Assembly (NCBI RefSeq): GCF_018446385.1
Contig: NW_024589867.1
Span: forward strand, 1 to 64,000
Direction: 5' to 3'
Origin: Zingiber officinale
Lineage: Eukaryota > Streptophyta > Magnoliopsida > Zingiberales > Zingiberaceae
DNA: 64,000 nucleotides
Shown here: piece by piece, positions 48,498-60,837 of the stretch
How positions within the stretch are numbered: position 1 is the stretch's first letter
How the letters are laid out: the number at the start of each line of letters is the position of its first letter
The notes under the pieces: generated by a model
Database searches by the model: none
What the model was told of the DNA's origin: nothing
The model's input: the letters and a program-made list of their open reading frames with translations, nothing else
Translations under genes and position numbers: made by a program

Positions 48498-50774
48498 TGT
48501 AACGACCCACCTTCCACTACTAGGCTGTAAGGCGAATCGCTACAGTTACTGTGCTAAGCTGCGCGGAAAACTGATCTAATTTGAGTTTTTATGCTACTGA
48601 TATCTGACCTAATACATGTTATTGGTTCTACCTGTACTAAGGGAGATGATCTAAGGGATACCTGGTGTATCCTACATCCCCTACGGTCAAGGAGCTGGAC
48701 TGATAAGTTTCTTGGACGAAACCTGAGCTTCCCAATCGATCCGAGCTGAACTGGATCGATTGCTCTTGGTTGGATCGGTCCGTGGATCGATCGGAGCTGG
48801 GGAACGTTCTGTTCCCGACTGGATCGGTCGGCAGACCGATCCAGGTGTGGCTGGATCGGTCGGTCGGACCGATCCAGGTATGTCTGGATCGGTCGGCTGA
48901 CCGATCCAGTGACACAGCCAGGCCCTGATCGGTCGGGAGACCGATCAGAGTCTGATTTCACCCGGGGACTCGGATTTCAGCACTTTGGCGTGCCAAAACC
49001 CCACTTAACACCTAACTAATGCATCATAACTATTCTAACAACATATAATAACATTCCAACGACATAAACTAGTAATCTGACTTAACATAGGGCATAGTTT
49101 AGGAATTCATGGCAACACATAACTAAAAGTGCCTAGAACATGGAAACCAAAACTAATAAATAAAATGCTAAAGTAAATGCTAAAGAGTCTAATGCTCAAT
49201 TTGCTACGTCCCCTAAGGACCTTTGATTCCAGTTCCATACACACACATCCTCATCTGCATTGACCTCCAGCCTCCACTGTTAGTCCACTTTTCCTTTACC
49301 TTTATCTGCAGTATAAGAAAAGTAGTATCTGTAAGCTAACAAGCTTAGTAAGAAACCATCTACCTCACAAAAACATGCATTCGGTGCAATATGGTTTTTA
49401 AAGCATGCTATTTGAAAATATGCACTGAACTTGCTAAGTCATGGTATACTGAAATCATAAAGCATAACACATAAGCATGGCATGAGCACTGAATCATATC
49501 GTAGCAAGCAATAAAACACTGAACTGAACATAAGCTAAACTAACTGAAACTAAATCTGTAACTGGAAACAAACTCAACTAGCATAATTGATTTTGAGTTT
49601 TGAAATCTAATACATAATAGGTGAAAATACTAAACATGCTGTTGGGCCCGGCAACTGTACTTGCTGTGCGCGCATCCCTACTAGACCCGGGGTTGCAAGT
49701 CCCGAATTTAGCAGGGTTGTCTAGGCTATCTGAACCTAGGGACGACTGTGGGAGTCCAACCCAATGGATATCTAATCCAGTACAGTGCCACTGAAAATAA
49801 AATACTGATATCTATAGCTAACTGATATAACATGCTGTTTCTAGGTTATCTGAACCTAGAGGCGACTGTGGGAGCTCACCCATTGGACCGTAGTCCCATA
49901 AAACTGAACTAAACTAATGTGCTGGTTTAAATGCCTCTAATGCATTTAACTGAGCTATTAAACATAACTGAGGTGGTATTTAGCTACACTAACATTTTAC
50001 CGAACACTTGGTGTGCTCTAACTCTCTCCTCTAATAGGGAGATCACCTCTAGGCACCCGACAACGTCTAGAATCTCCAACTAAAGGAGAACAACGTGTCC
50101 GGCCCGTCTAGAGGTGTTCAACTAGATCCCTAAATCCTCGAGGAGGGTTTAAACATACCCTATGCGTCGGAAAAACCTGCATATAGCTAAAACTAATGCG
50201 TAGGAAACCAACCGGGGCTATTATACCGCAGGTGAGGGGTTTCTTACCTCGTACGCTAAATTCTTTACAATTCTATTCGCTAGAATTCCGGTGGAGATGA
50301 CCTTCTCGACGACCCGCTCACGTCTTCGCGTTCCTCTCGCGGAGAAGAACCTCTTTCGTGTTGGAGTCGTTGCCGGAAGATGAGCCGAGAGTCCTTGGGT
50401 TTGGGCGCCGAGAGAGGAGGAGGAGGAGGAGGTGGCGTCGGCGTTGAGGGTTTGGAGAGGGAGGAGTTTGCCGAACCAAGCAAAATAAACCAAACCCACT
50501 TAACCCTTCTATTTATATTAAGTGATAATTCCGGTCAACTCTAATATAAATATAGATGTTTCTCCTTTCTCTCAGCACGGCCCTGCTAGGTTCACTGGTT
50601 ACTAACATTATCTCTTAAACCATAGGTCTCGGGTTCGATCCCCGCTTAGGCTGTTTTCGTTTATATTTATTTTTTCTACTTCCGCTACTCGGAAAATTTC
50701 GGAAAAATATCTAAAAATTCCAGAAAAATCATATTATATTTCTAAAATAGTTTTGAGAATTTTCGGGCATTACA
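48498..50774. mobile_element. Solo LTR, 2277 bp, with perfect TCATA target duplication, nested in another solo LTR
   Basis: TGTAACGACCC start, GGGCATTACA end, TCATA at 48493-48497 and 50775-50779. Same family as 44846-47266. It contains palindromic GGATCGGTC/GACCGATCC repeats near its start and a GGTTCGATCC motif near its end. No internal domain. Confidence 0.88.
48735..48950. repeat. Palindromic tandem repeats inside a solo LTR, unit about 33 bp
   Basis: Five or six copies of a small hairpin, GGATCGGTC, 3-8 bases, GACCGATCC, spaced by short CAGGTGTGGCT-like linkers (clearest at 48820-48925). Each unit can fold on itself. Confidence 0.85.
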
Positions 50775-52595
50775 TCATATTATTGTGTTAACACTTGTGT
50801 TGCAAGTTATTGTTTGGTTTATTGAACTAACACGCTTTGCAGGGCAAGAAGAGTACAAAATGCCTCGGGTGAACAGTACCTGAGGTACCTTCAAACATTG
50901 AAGGCGCATTGACACTGTTCATAGAAGGCGCCTTCAGTGAATGGAAGGTGCCTTCAACAAGATAAAAGTTGACCTCTTCGGCGATAAGCGCCAGCAATTC
51001 TCAGGATCAAATTTTACATGTTAGAGGCACCTTCAACCCTATAGAAGGCGTCTTCCACAGCTTATAAAAGAAGTACCCGCCCAAAGCTTTCAACAAAATT
51101 GATATACAAGCTTCCACGCAATCATTTGGGCTTCCAAGTGCTGCTACTACGCCCTCCTACTATGCTGCGAAGCTACTGTGCCCGACAACCATTCCGAGGG
51201 CTTCCGATCACGGACGACAGACCGACATTGACAAACAAGCGTTCGGAATTCAATTCTTTCTTGTTGGTAATGAAGCTATTTTGTTATACTTAATTCTGTA
51301 TAAAGGAAAGTATAGCCTATTACACTTTTCTATTTCTTACTAGATTCCCTCTTCCGGAGGTACCGGAAGACGTATTTTAGTATATTATCTATCAATAGAT
51401 CCGCGGAGCCTGAGTCTTGGAGTAGGAGTCGCCAAAGGCTCCGAACCAAGTAAAATCGAATGTGTACTTTCTTGCCTACTTTTCTACTTCGCTTTTTAAA
51501 TTCTTTTTCCGCTGTGTACTTCACCTTTAGTTTTAAAAAGTAAAAACAAGTTTTCAAAAACCATGTGATTCAACCCCCCCCCCCCCCTCACGTGTGTCTC
51601 GATCCAACAGTTTGTTCGTGAAGTTTGAATTCAGAAAATAACTCATCTAGTCTAATCAAAGAAAGATCCTTAAATACCTTGTAGCCATCTACCATTGATG
51701 CTCACAATGTATTCCTTGGAAAAGAATTTAGCGCGTACATGATGATGTCGCGATTCTCTACTTTTTGTCTGATCACGTGGAGGTAGTTCAGAAGATCTTG
51801 GATGCGAGCATGTAACTGTCTTGCCATCTCACCTTCCTGTATTTTAATGTTATACAATTTATTAAGAATTAAATCACGTTTGTTTACCTTAGTGTCAGAG
51901 GTGCCCTCGTGTAGCTCGATTAGCTTCTCCCATAACTTCTTGGCACTGTTGAAGGGGTCGGCCCGATTCAACTCTTCTTTGGTTAGGCCGCATTGGAGGG
52001 TACATGTCGCTTTTGCATCCGCCTCGTTCTTCCTCTTTGTTTGTATGTCCCATTTGTCATAGGGGATGAGTACTCCATCTTCGATGGGAAATATGAATCT
52101 GATTTTGATTATGATCCATATTTCTACTTGGGTCTTGAGATGGTACTTCATGCAGCTTTTCCAGTACCCAAAGTATTCACCAAAGAAAAGAGGTGGACGA
52201 GTAGTGTTGTAGCCTTCTTGGTGGGCTATTGATAAAGAATCTCGCACAAAGAAAAATGAAACTTGTTCCAAGACTTAGTCTTAGATTAATAGTATGGTAG
52301 GAGAATAAGGCGAAAAATTGGCTCAAGTGGTGTTTACATCAATTTCGAGAAAAAGTAATAAAATAATTAAAAAATACTAAAAAATATTATGATAAATTTT
52401 TGACAAATGCGATATTTCACCAACTCTGACTAATAGTGAAAAAATGAAAGTAATTTTTTTTCAAAAAAAAAATAGAGGAAAAAATATGAAAGGCATTTTT
52501 TAAACAAAAATAATATACAATTTTCTTTTTTCAAAAATAAACCCCCTGCTCGATTGGTGATTTCACCAATTTAGAGCAGCATTGCTAGATTTGTT

Positions 52596-53237
52596 TGTAC
52601 CCCATGGTAGTTTTGATGTGATCAACCAAGTCAAGTTAGGTCTTGTTATGTTTTGATGCCTTGTGTCTGAGTGTGCAGGAACTTAGGAGCACAGGAGGTT
52701 GAGCGAAAGACGCAGCTAGTGAGAAGGATGACACGAGAGAGAGTCGACGGGCTCGGTGCGTTCGAGGGACGAAACACTACGGAAGATTACGCTGACAGAC
52801 AAGAAGGAGGCGTGCGACATTTCTGAGGGACGATAAACCGAAACAGAAGGTTGCTCGAGAAGACTGGAAAATGGGTTTGGGTGAGCCCTATTCCAAATAG
52901 CCAAAATTACCCAAGCGAGAAGAGTCGAAGCGAAAAACCTGGATGAAAATTCAACTTCAAGTTGACTGGAGTCCAAGCTCCCGGAGCTACTCCGGGCTGA
53001 GCCCCGGAGCTACTCCAGGCCAAGTGCCCAGAATAGCTTGGTCCAGCTAGGGCACCTTGGCGACGCACCCCTATGCGAAAGCGGTCCGAGCGCTCGAAAA
53101 CCTTCCAAGCGCCCGAACCAAAGATTTTATCCAGATCTGTTGTAACACGATCCGTTGCTACGTAGATAAAATTTTATGAACATTCAGGGGTCTGGAACCC
53201 TTCCAGGTGCCCCAATTAGGGCTATAATTACACCAAT
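52596..53237 (+). mobile_element. Copia-type LTR segment, first copy
   Basis: CATGGTAGTTTTGATGTGAT, GAGTGTGCAGGAACTTAGGAG, AGCTAGTGAGAAGGATGACA and CGACGGGCTCGGTGCGT match 54424 onward. It stops at 53237 where the opposite-strand LTR begins. Confidence 0.65.
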
Positions 53238-54423
53238 TGTAGAATCGATGCGCGCTAGAAGAGGTTGAATAGTGCTCGTGGCTTTCACATTCGTTTAAAA
53301 ACAATCGGAGTAAAACACAGCAGAAATAAAGATAAACGAAAGGTAAAAACACAAGTAATCGAAAAACATCAAGATTTACTTAGTTCAGAGCCTGTGACGA
53401 CTCCTACTCCAAGGCCCGCATGTGAGAGTGCTTCCGATGGGCAATCACTAATCAAGCGGAAGATTACAAGTACAATTTTAACTTATGTACATGCAATATG
53501 AAAAGTAAACAATACCAATAACTCGGAGAATTAAATCTTTGGTGCAGTTATCGTTAGGGCATCTTTTGAGCATCGAGGAGGCATTTTCACAGCAGCACAA
53601 AGAAGCGAAAGTTGTTTGGAATGATATTTTTCAGCCATTGGTTGAAGTCTCTTTTTATAACCCATTTCGAGCGCCCGGACCACCCCCGGGCACCCCGATC
53701 GTGATGTAGGTCTGTCAATCATCTTGTTTTAGCTCGCTGTAAAGATAGACTATCGGTCGTCCGGATGCCTGGAGCAACTCCAAGCGCCCGAACCGCTCGG
53801 GCGCCTCGCTTGGGCGAAGGCTTCTCGGGCGCTCGAAGCAGCTTTGGGCTCCTGGACCATCTTTTTCTGCTAACTTCTTTTCCTGCAAAACAAAATTAGT
53901 CCAAGCAAATAATATGTAATGAATGATAAGATTTGACAACTTTTAGACTGTTCGGTCCTAACTTTGAGTTTTGCTAAAATTCTAGGTTGGACCGACGCCT
54001 ACTGTTCCCTCTGTGGGAAACGCATCCTCACTTACTCCTTTCAGGAGAATTTACCTTTTGCTAGACCGGTTCTCCAAACCGTTTGGACTTTTGCCCAACA
54101 TCCAAGACTTTAGGTCTTTATGCTGAACGTCCGATCCACGACTCGTTTAGTCTTCCACCTGGTGTCCGTGACCCCTAGAATTTTCACCTAGAGTCCTCGA
54201 CTCTAGAATTTTGCTCAAAGTTCTCGACCCGCCAATACTTCGGCTAGTCCCTCGAACCAGGACTTCGTTGCCTAACCGTAGCTAGAACTTTCCTTTGCCT
54301 AAGATCACTTAGGACTTTTCTGCACACTTAGTTCAACTTGTTAGACAATGAGACAGCTTACTTTGAACCCCTTTGCCATTATCAAAATTCATGATTGATC
54401 ATCTGGTGCTCCCTGCACTAACA
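53238..54423 (-). mobile_element. Copia-type LTR in reverse orientation, 1.19 kb
   Basis: On the minus strand it starts TGTTAGTGCAGGGAGCACCAG and ends CGCGCATCGATTCTACA. That start plus the GATCAATCATGAATTTTGAT block is the look of SIRE-like plant LTRs. The flanks CCAAT and AGGTC do not match, so it carries no visible target duplication. Confidence 0.65.
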
Positions 54424-55380
54424 AGGTCATGTGTATATCCTTGTGTCTAAGTGTGCAGAAACTTGGGAGCATAAGAAGTCGAGCAAAGATGCAGCTAGTG
54501 AGAAGGATAACATAAGAGAGAGTTGACGGGCTCGGTGCGTCCAATAAACGAGGTGCTACAGAAGAGTATGTTAGCAGACAAGAAGGAAGTGTGCTGTGTT
54601 TATGAGGGATGAGAAGCTAGAACGGAAGACTACTTAAGGAGAGAAGGCCAGAGTTGAATTCAGGTGAGCTCAATTTTGGAAAGTCGGAGAATCACCCAAG
54701 CTACCGGAGGAGGAGGTAGCGATCAGAGAGGGCACCGGATGGTCAGCACATGGCTGACCAATCCGGGTGCCCGGCCAAGATGGTCTGGATGCTCGGACCA
54801 CTTTGGTGCCGACCAAGGAGCCTCGTTGAGTGGATCATCATTGGGCTCACGTCAGCGACTGTCCGAGCACCTAGAGCGGGTTCGGGTGTCCGAGAGTGGA
54901 TAAAAAGTTATCTTCAATTCACACCATTGCGAAGGCCGTTTCGTGAAGATAGACTTTGCCATGCTGGGGGCGCTTGGATAGGGTTCGGTCGCCTGGATCG
55001 TGTCATGTCAATAAACAGTCAGATTCGACCAATATGCTATAAATAGAATCCTGATCTCAGGAGTTTGAAACAACACACTTCTGTACTACGATTTTCATTT
55101 TGCTTTTCATTTTCGAGCTTTATTTCCATGTAGGAGGCTTCTCCACCTCTGATGTTTTATTCGAGAAAGAGATCTTCATAATGAATCTACTTTCCTTGGT
55201 GTAGCAATCTTGTGATTGCTAACTAAGTAAATCTGTTTATCTCGTACTCTATTATTTCTATTATCATTTTGTTAAGTGTGTAATTGTTTAAGCCCAATAG
55301 TTTGATAAAGGTGTGACTTTTACAGGACAATTCACCTCCTCTTGCCTATCGCATAGGACCTACAAATATAAGGGATGATG
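54424..55380 (+). mobile_element. Copia-type LTR segment, second copy, with promoter and end region
   Basis: It resumes homology to 52648 onward (AGGTCATGTG...GTGTGCAGAAACTTGGGAGC). It has a TATA box CTATAAATAG at 55037-55046 and then an untranslated-type stretch (TGTAGCAATCTTGTGATTGC) typical of the R-U5 end. No coding region follows. Confidence 0.6.
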
Positions 55381-57742
55381 TGACAGTCAAAGTCACGATC
55401 AATATAACCATGTTCTAGCTGAGCGACTATAGTGACTCTCATTTGAGTGCATAGTAGAAATAACTCATCTCTAACCGCTCGACTATAGGCCCTCCCCGAT
55501 CGGGCATATACATGACGCTTACATGTGTACGTCCTTGGGTTATTGGTATGATCGATCTACTATCCTGTTTCAACATCTCCTATAGCAGAGTCACCAATCG
55601 GAAAACCTATACCCTCTTTTGACTTGATGCGATTTCGTTAATTATGCTGATATTATAACTTCATTGAATACATGGAAGAAGGAAAAATAAAGATCTTCTC
55701 TAATTAATGCAATGCCATTAAATAGAGGAAGGAGAAAGTCTAGAGAGAAGGTTTAAAAGATAGTGTCGGATGAAAATAGGGGGAGACTTCTCTTTTCTAA
55801 ATCAACATTTAGCATTCCACTTATCTCTTGCCGTCATCTTTTCAACCGTGGTCAATTTTTTTTGGCTAACACACCAACGAGTCAATCTCAAGGATCTCGG
55901 AGCAGGATCAGTGCTATAAAAAGTCTCGCTCATGCAGGCCAAGGTATACGCATACTTTTACGTATGACTCTACACACACATTTACTATTATTCTTATTCT
56001 TCATCTCCCCTGTTGAAGACTAATTTGAGTGTTGAAATTGACAAGCCAGGGCACCCCAAACTCTATTCTAACCCCCTCTTCTCTCCCCATAGGCTCTCGA
56101 GACAATTCAGTTCTTCCTACAGTATACAGTGACGCTCTTTTACCGCTCCACAAGTAGCTCTGATGACCCCACCTCCCTCTGGCTCATAGTGATTCCATCT
56201 AACACAGAACACAGTTTTGCCCCATCTTCCTTTGGGTCACGGCGATTTTATCAACATCAATAACATCTCACTGATGGCTCCGCGGATAGAGGTTCTTTCT
56301 TCATCTTTTCCCATGATCTCCGAAGAATAATATCCATGGTATTTGATCTGGATGCAGCTTAGGGAATAGGAGGAGTTAGGGAGAAGGAAGGGGGCATTTG
56401 GGTCTTTGGATACATTAAGGGTTTTGACTCTTTTAAAGAGCACTGTTGACGAATGAGAAAGAGGTCGGTTCGTGTTTTTTGGCCCGCCGCCATCACACTT
56501 CTTCTTCCTCCCTCCTCGCGCCGACACCGGCCACCGGCTGCCGCCGTTTCCCTTCTCCTCCTCGCGACTCTGCTGTGGGACTTCTCCCCCTCGCGACTCC
56601 GCTGTCGGACTTCCTCTCCTCCTCGCGACGACCCCGCCGGATAGACCGGCCACTCCTCTCCTCCTTCACCAGTCGTCGCCCGCCGGAACAGAGGCGCTGC
56701 CTCTCCTCTAGCCGGAAGCCTCCTCCAAAGTTGGCTTCCCCGTGCCCGGACGCCACCGTAGAGGCGTACACAGAGGGTAACTCCGCCATGTCCTCTTCTC
56801 GCCGGCACTGACGCCACTGAGGAAGATCGGCGCTGCCCCCAGCAGGCGCTGCCTCCGGCGGGCGCCGTCACCAGCAACCGCTGCTGCCTCCCCTCATGGT
56901 CGTCGCCGCCTCCAGCAGTTGCCGCCTAGTCCAACGATCGCCGCCGAGTCCAACGGCCAAGGCTGCCCTCCGGGGTCACCTCCGGCGACAGCCGCCGGCC
57001 GGCCCACGACCTCCGTCGGGCGATGAGCCAACTCTCGAGCTATCGTTGATCCGGTCGTCGGGCTATTGATGCGGCACTATCTTTGTGACTTGTGTCTTGC
57101 ACTGTGTATTGTGTCCTGGCCGCTGGGCCATTATGTTCTATATCGCTATTATGATTGTAGATTACAGATATTATCCGGCCTGCGCGCCGTGAGCATATTT
57201 CGGCCTATGTGTCGCCTTCTGGACACATGTTACGCTGGAATTCATGTTGTCGCCCTCAGATTCGGCGCCTCAGCTGACTCACACTCATCTACTCGCCAGG
57301 GCCACGACGATTCGATCAGCACCGCGATCAGCTTACCCATCCATCCGAGGGCGCCCCGGGCCAGGGTATGTTATTGTACTCCTTATTCGTGCATTTATTT
57401 CTCTATTATTAGCTGGTTGCTCATATATTCGCGGGACCCACCTCGAGTATCTAGGTATCAGGGATCGGGGCAACTCGGTCGCTGGCTGCAGGTGTTGTTG
57501 ACCAGAGAACTTCGGACGACTTGGTCAACATAGAGGACAACTTACCATCCGAGTCATGGAGATGTGGTCAACCTTCCAGACACGATACATCGACAGGTCC
57601 GTCTTCTCAGCTTCTTGACAGGATCATTATTTTTGCCGGAACAAGACTATCCATGTCAATTCTCATTAGAAATTGAAGGAATCCAGTACAGTTCATGCCC
57701 AAAACAAATCAGCAAAAGGAAAGAACCATCCAATCCAAGGGA
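55381..57742. other. Repeat-like intergenic DNA before the response regulator
   Basis: 55380-56060 looks like LTR debris without clear ends (GCTATAAAAAGTCTCGC at about 55913 is a TATA-like promoter). 56440-57040 is very GC-rich, open in several frames on both strands, with Arg/Pro/Ser-rich products and CCGCC/CGGCGG triplets, which I read as compositional. 57060-57560 is open in two + frames but unrecognised. 57560-57742 should include the 3' UTR of the response regulator (minus). Confidence 0.45.
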
Positions 57743-59294
57743 TCACACAAGACCTTTGGTGGAAGAATCCTCCTCACCGTCTCCATTAATTTCACAACTC
57801 TGAGCGGCTTCATCCATGTTCACAGCCGATTGGCATCCAGGCAGCGCGCCGGCCAGACGCTCGCTCGCTGGGTCGCCATTAATATTTCTCCACGCTTGCT
57901 CAGGCAAGCAACGATCGAGCTCAGGGAAATCGATTTCAAAGTCGAACGAGTCTTCTTCTCCGTCCGCCATTTGTGGGTTATTCCCCTGCAGCAGCCAACC
58001 GAGGCCGTCAGGAACAGAGCCGCTGCCACCGAGCAAACCACTCACTTGCTGCTGTATCTCCCCCAGCTGATCGAGAGGCGTCGGCGCTGATCCGCCGAGC
58101 GAATTTGGCCGGAAGCAATTATTCCCTGCGAATCCGAAGCTCTGGTAGCTCCCAAAATGGCCCGGCCTGTGGCCGAGCGCTGCTGCACCGGAGAGCACAT
58201 CAACTCCGGCGACCGGATAGGTCGGGAAAGAAGCGAGCGGCGGGAGTATCCGCATCCGCCCCACTGCATGGTAGCGCCTGAAAACATCCAGCGAGTCGCT
58301 CTTCATCCGCGATAGATTCCTGAACGACAAGCCGCCGGGATTCACGCTAGAATTACGGTCCGTCAGCTCCTTGAGTCTCCTCACGTACTGCCGGTACTTC
58401 TGCAAACAAAGATCGAAGATCATAACACGCTGCGAAAAGAAAAGTGCAAAGATCGATCGAGAGCTAGCTAGCGTGCCTGTAAATGGCTGGCGACTTTCTC
58501 CCTCGTCAGGTTCTCGACGTTCATAAGATCGAGTATCTTCTTCGGCACAGCCTCTGCAAACCGCCCGCAAGAAATCGTGAATTTCGTCCGAGGAAAGAAA
58601 TGAAACAGGGGAGGGAGTGAACTTACTGTCGATGCCGAGTTCGTTGATGGCGGCGAGAAATTTCTGGTGAAGTTCCAGAGTCCAACTGATTCTGGGCTTC
58701 TTGCCGCCGCGCGAATCGCCGAATTCCGGAGGAAAATTTCCTCCGACGGCGTTTTCGTCGTCGCTCGCGTTGAAATCGCTCGAGTAGCTGCCTTCGGAAT
58801 CCGCAAGCGCGTTCGGTTTCCCGCCGACGAGCTTCTTCCGGAGCACGTGTTGCCATACGTTCCTCAGTTCTTGCATCCGCACAGGCTTCAGCAAGTACTG
58901 GCAAGCTCCGTGAACCACCGCCTTCGCCACTGTCTGCCTCGCTCCATCTACCGACGATACTGCAATCGCCGGCCAAGGAATGTAAACTGGAAGATCAGAT
59001 ATTTCAAAGATAAAACAAAATTTTTTAATTACTGATGACTGGAATGCCAAATTCTCGAGTTATGATCTGGAGGAGCATGAATCCGTCCATGTCCGCCATG
59101 TGGATGTCGGTGATGACCAGATCAAACTCGTGCATGTTCTCTCTCAACATCCTCAGGCCGCTGCTCGCCTCAGTAGTCGCCACGACTTGGTATTGGCATC
59201 GGATTAGGAGATTTTCTAGCAACTTGAGGCAGATGGGATCGTTGTCGATGGCGAGAACTCGAATGCTTATGGGGAACTCATTGGTGGTCGCCAT
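57743..59294 (-). CDS. Type-B two-component response regulator, 4 exons, 442 aa
   Basis: Exons 59294-59033, 58959-58627, 58553-58477 and 58399-57743 (1329 nt, phases agree). ATG 59294 starts MATTNEFPISIRVLAIDND; upstream frame has no ATG. Residues about 13-130 are the receiver: acidic IDND, phosphoacceptor Asp in VITDIHMADMDG, and Lys in LLKPV. Residues about 175-235 are the GARP/Myb-like DNA-binding domain (KKPRISWTLELHQKFLAAIN, then VASHLQKYRQY). The tail is acidic and Gly/Ser-rich, as in activators. Type-B regulators receive phosphate from histidine phosphotransfer proteins and switch on cytokinin-response genes in the nucleus. The third intron begins GC, not GT. GC-rich coding exons fit a monocot. 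It is shorter than many family members (550-700 aa). I do not assign an ortholog. Confidence 0.93.
58400..58476 (-). other. GC-AG intron 3 of the response regulator
   Basis: The exon ends CATTTACAG and the intron starts GCACGC. No GT donor nearby would keep the conserved SHLQ-KYRQY junction. The acceptor is TTTGCAG at 58400-58406. GC-AG introns are a known minor class handled by the major spliceosome. Confidence 0.75.
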
Positions 59295-59356
59295 GGAAAC
59301 ACACAAGAAATCTCTGAAGGAACAGAATGAACGAAGTGCTCGAAGAGGATAAAGAA

Positions 59357-59364
59357 ATATATAT
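59357..59364 (-). promoter_or_regulatory. TATA box of the response regulator gene
   Basis: ATATATAT about 63-70 bases upstream of the ATG, which leaves room for a transcript start and a short leader. Inferred from position and sequence only. Confidence 0.45.
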
Positions 59365-59882
59365 GAAAGGGGATGTACATTTGATTTTGTAAATTCCTTT
59401 TACAAATCTTTCGAAATTATAAAATTGATTAGTTTTAACATAGGCCAAAGCAATCAATCTTAAGATTTTTTTTTTCTGGAATATACAGTTTGGTTGGTGC
59501 TTTGAACATTTAGAACAGGCAAGAAATTATCACTATATCAAAAATTAATAATCAGAAAGAATGTTTTGGGAAGAAAAATAAACAAGAAATTACCGACATA
59601 TATTCATAACCAATAGCTATTTCTATAATTTATTATTTATTTATTTTTATTAATTTTGTAAACAGATTATCAAATAAAATCAAACATATGTTGTAGAATT
59701 TGGAAAGGAATATAAATAAGAAATTATCAACATATATGCATTCATAATTTATATTATTATTACTATAGGAAATTGCTTAGCTTGAATGGTTTAATAATAT
59801 TATTATTATTGTTATGCATGAACCTACCTAAGAAAAATGAAACATATATAGTAGATTTTGGAAGGGAAAATAAATAAAAAAT

Positions 59883-59913
<31 letters not shown>

Positions 59914-60837
59914 TGGAGAACCAACATATTATTAACTCTCAGATTCAATATTATTTCATCTTGTTAATTATTTTTTTCATTAAACAAAAATATTTATCTG
60001 CCCGCATGGTTTGATGGGGTGATAAAATGTCTCCTCAAATGGATCTAGTGACTAGGGCATGAAATACTGTCACCATGAGATCTGGGGTTCGAATCTCGAC
60101 AAAATCGAAGTAAATATCTCCTTTATATGCTAATTACTATTACAAAGACTATTAACCATCCGTGATTTATCTCTTCCATGTTGACCCTAAGACAAATTGA
60201 TAGGAACGCTAAGGACGAACCTATTTACCTTTCTACCACTTGATAGGGTGGTAAAAAATAAAATGCATTTCTCAAGCAATTCAATTTCTATAAGACACAC
60301 CGTCTATTATTTGAATCGTAAAATCTAAATACCTGAGATATATATAAAAAAATAACTTATTCACTATCCACATAGGCATCACGTAGTTTGAATTTAATGG
60401 CAATATAGATAAAGCAAGATAGCCAGAACGAAACAAACGGTAAAGTAGCAACATCTCAAACTAGTCAATGTATGAGAATTGACAAAATAGCATTCCATTA
60501 AGAGTTCAAGAACGAATGAATCCACAGCTGCATGTTCTTTTTTTAAATATGGCAGCGTATATCTGTTTGGCCCTTTACTACTTGGCTAATTCAAAGAATT
60601 AACGAACTGGACAGGCGGTAGTGCAATAACATGCAAAACTCTATACAGGAATTTTATGGACACCAATCCCTTCATTACAAACAAAAAATCTTAAGCGGAG
60701 CTGCACACACTCGTGACGAACACGAACCTCTTCATTACAAAGAAAAAAAAATCTCAAACTGAGCTCAGCACACTCATGAAGATGATAAATACTGGCCGGC
60801 GAGAGTTTGATAGTGTGTTAGGATAGCTTCCCATGAC
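59365..60837. other. AT-rich intergenic DNA between the regulator and the kinase
   Basis: Very AT-rich, with a (TA)n run at 59884-59906 and a SINE-like unit at about 60020-60255. 60530-60837 should include the kinase 3' UTR. AATCCCTTCATTACAAACAAAA and ACCTCTTCATTACAAAGAAAA at 60665 and 60726 are a short duplication there. No gene. Confidence 0.55.
60020..60255 (+). mobile_element. Probable tRNA-derived SINE
   Basis: A pol III B-box-like GGTTCGAATC at 60086-60095 lies about 35 bases after an A-box-like TGGATCTAGTGACTAGG (60040-60056), the spacing of tRNA-related SINE heads. The body runs to about TGATAGGGTGGTAAAAAAT (60255). Target duplications were not found. Confidence 0.5.

Larger units (their letters stand above)
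48121..51609 (+). mobile_element. Solo LTR with GTTTG target duplication, itself interrupted
   Basis: Begins TGTTGGTGCAGTTTGCAC and ends CTCGATCCAACA. GTTTG lies at 48116-48120 and 51610-51614. Without the nested 2.28-kb solo LTR it is about 1.2 kb. It has the copia-type LTR layout: the start, AAGGCGCCTTC palindromes at about 50880-51060, and a C-run before the end (51577-51590). It cuts the copia gag fragment in two. Confidence 0.85.
44681..52290 (-). mobile_element. Old copia gag/pol fragment split by later LTR insertions
   Basis: Fossil copia pieces on the minus strand in element order. Gag is at about 52271-51640 (IAHQEGYNTTRPPLFFGE, YALNSFPRNTL), gag C-terminus with a zinc-knuckle-like CYGWNHKGHYKP at 48115-47860, and downstream pol-start sequence at 47840-47270 and 44845-44681 (IPKDQIYYLDRPYQGYD). 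The gaps are exactly the solo LTRs at 44846-47266 and 48121-51609, each with a target duplication, so these pieces were once contiguous. The element is broken and lacks most of pol. Gag type suggests a SIRE/Maximus-like lineage, tentatively. Confidence 0.75.

Noticed and set aside
56359-56877. Overlapping open frames on both strands in GC-rich DNA
   Set aside because: Several frames are open at once, products are Arg/Pro/Ser-rich and unrecognised, so composition explains them.
60086-60095. GGTTCGAATC considered as part of a tRNA gene
   Set aside because: No cloverleaf with paired acceptor and anticodon arms could be drawn; a SINE head fits better.
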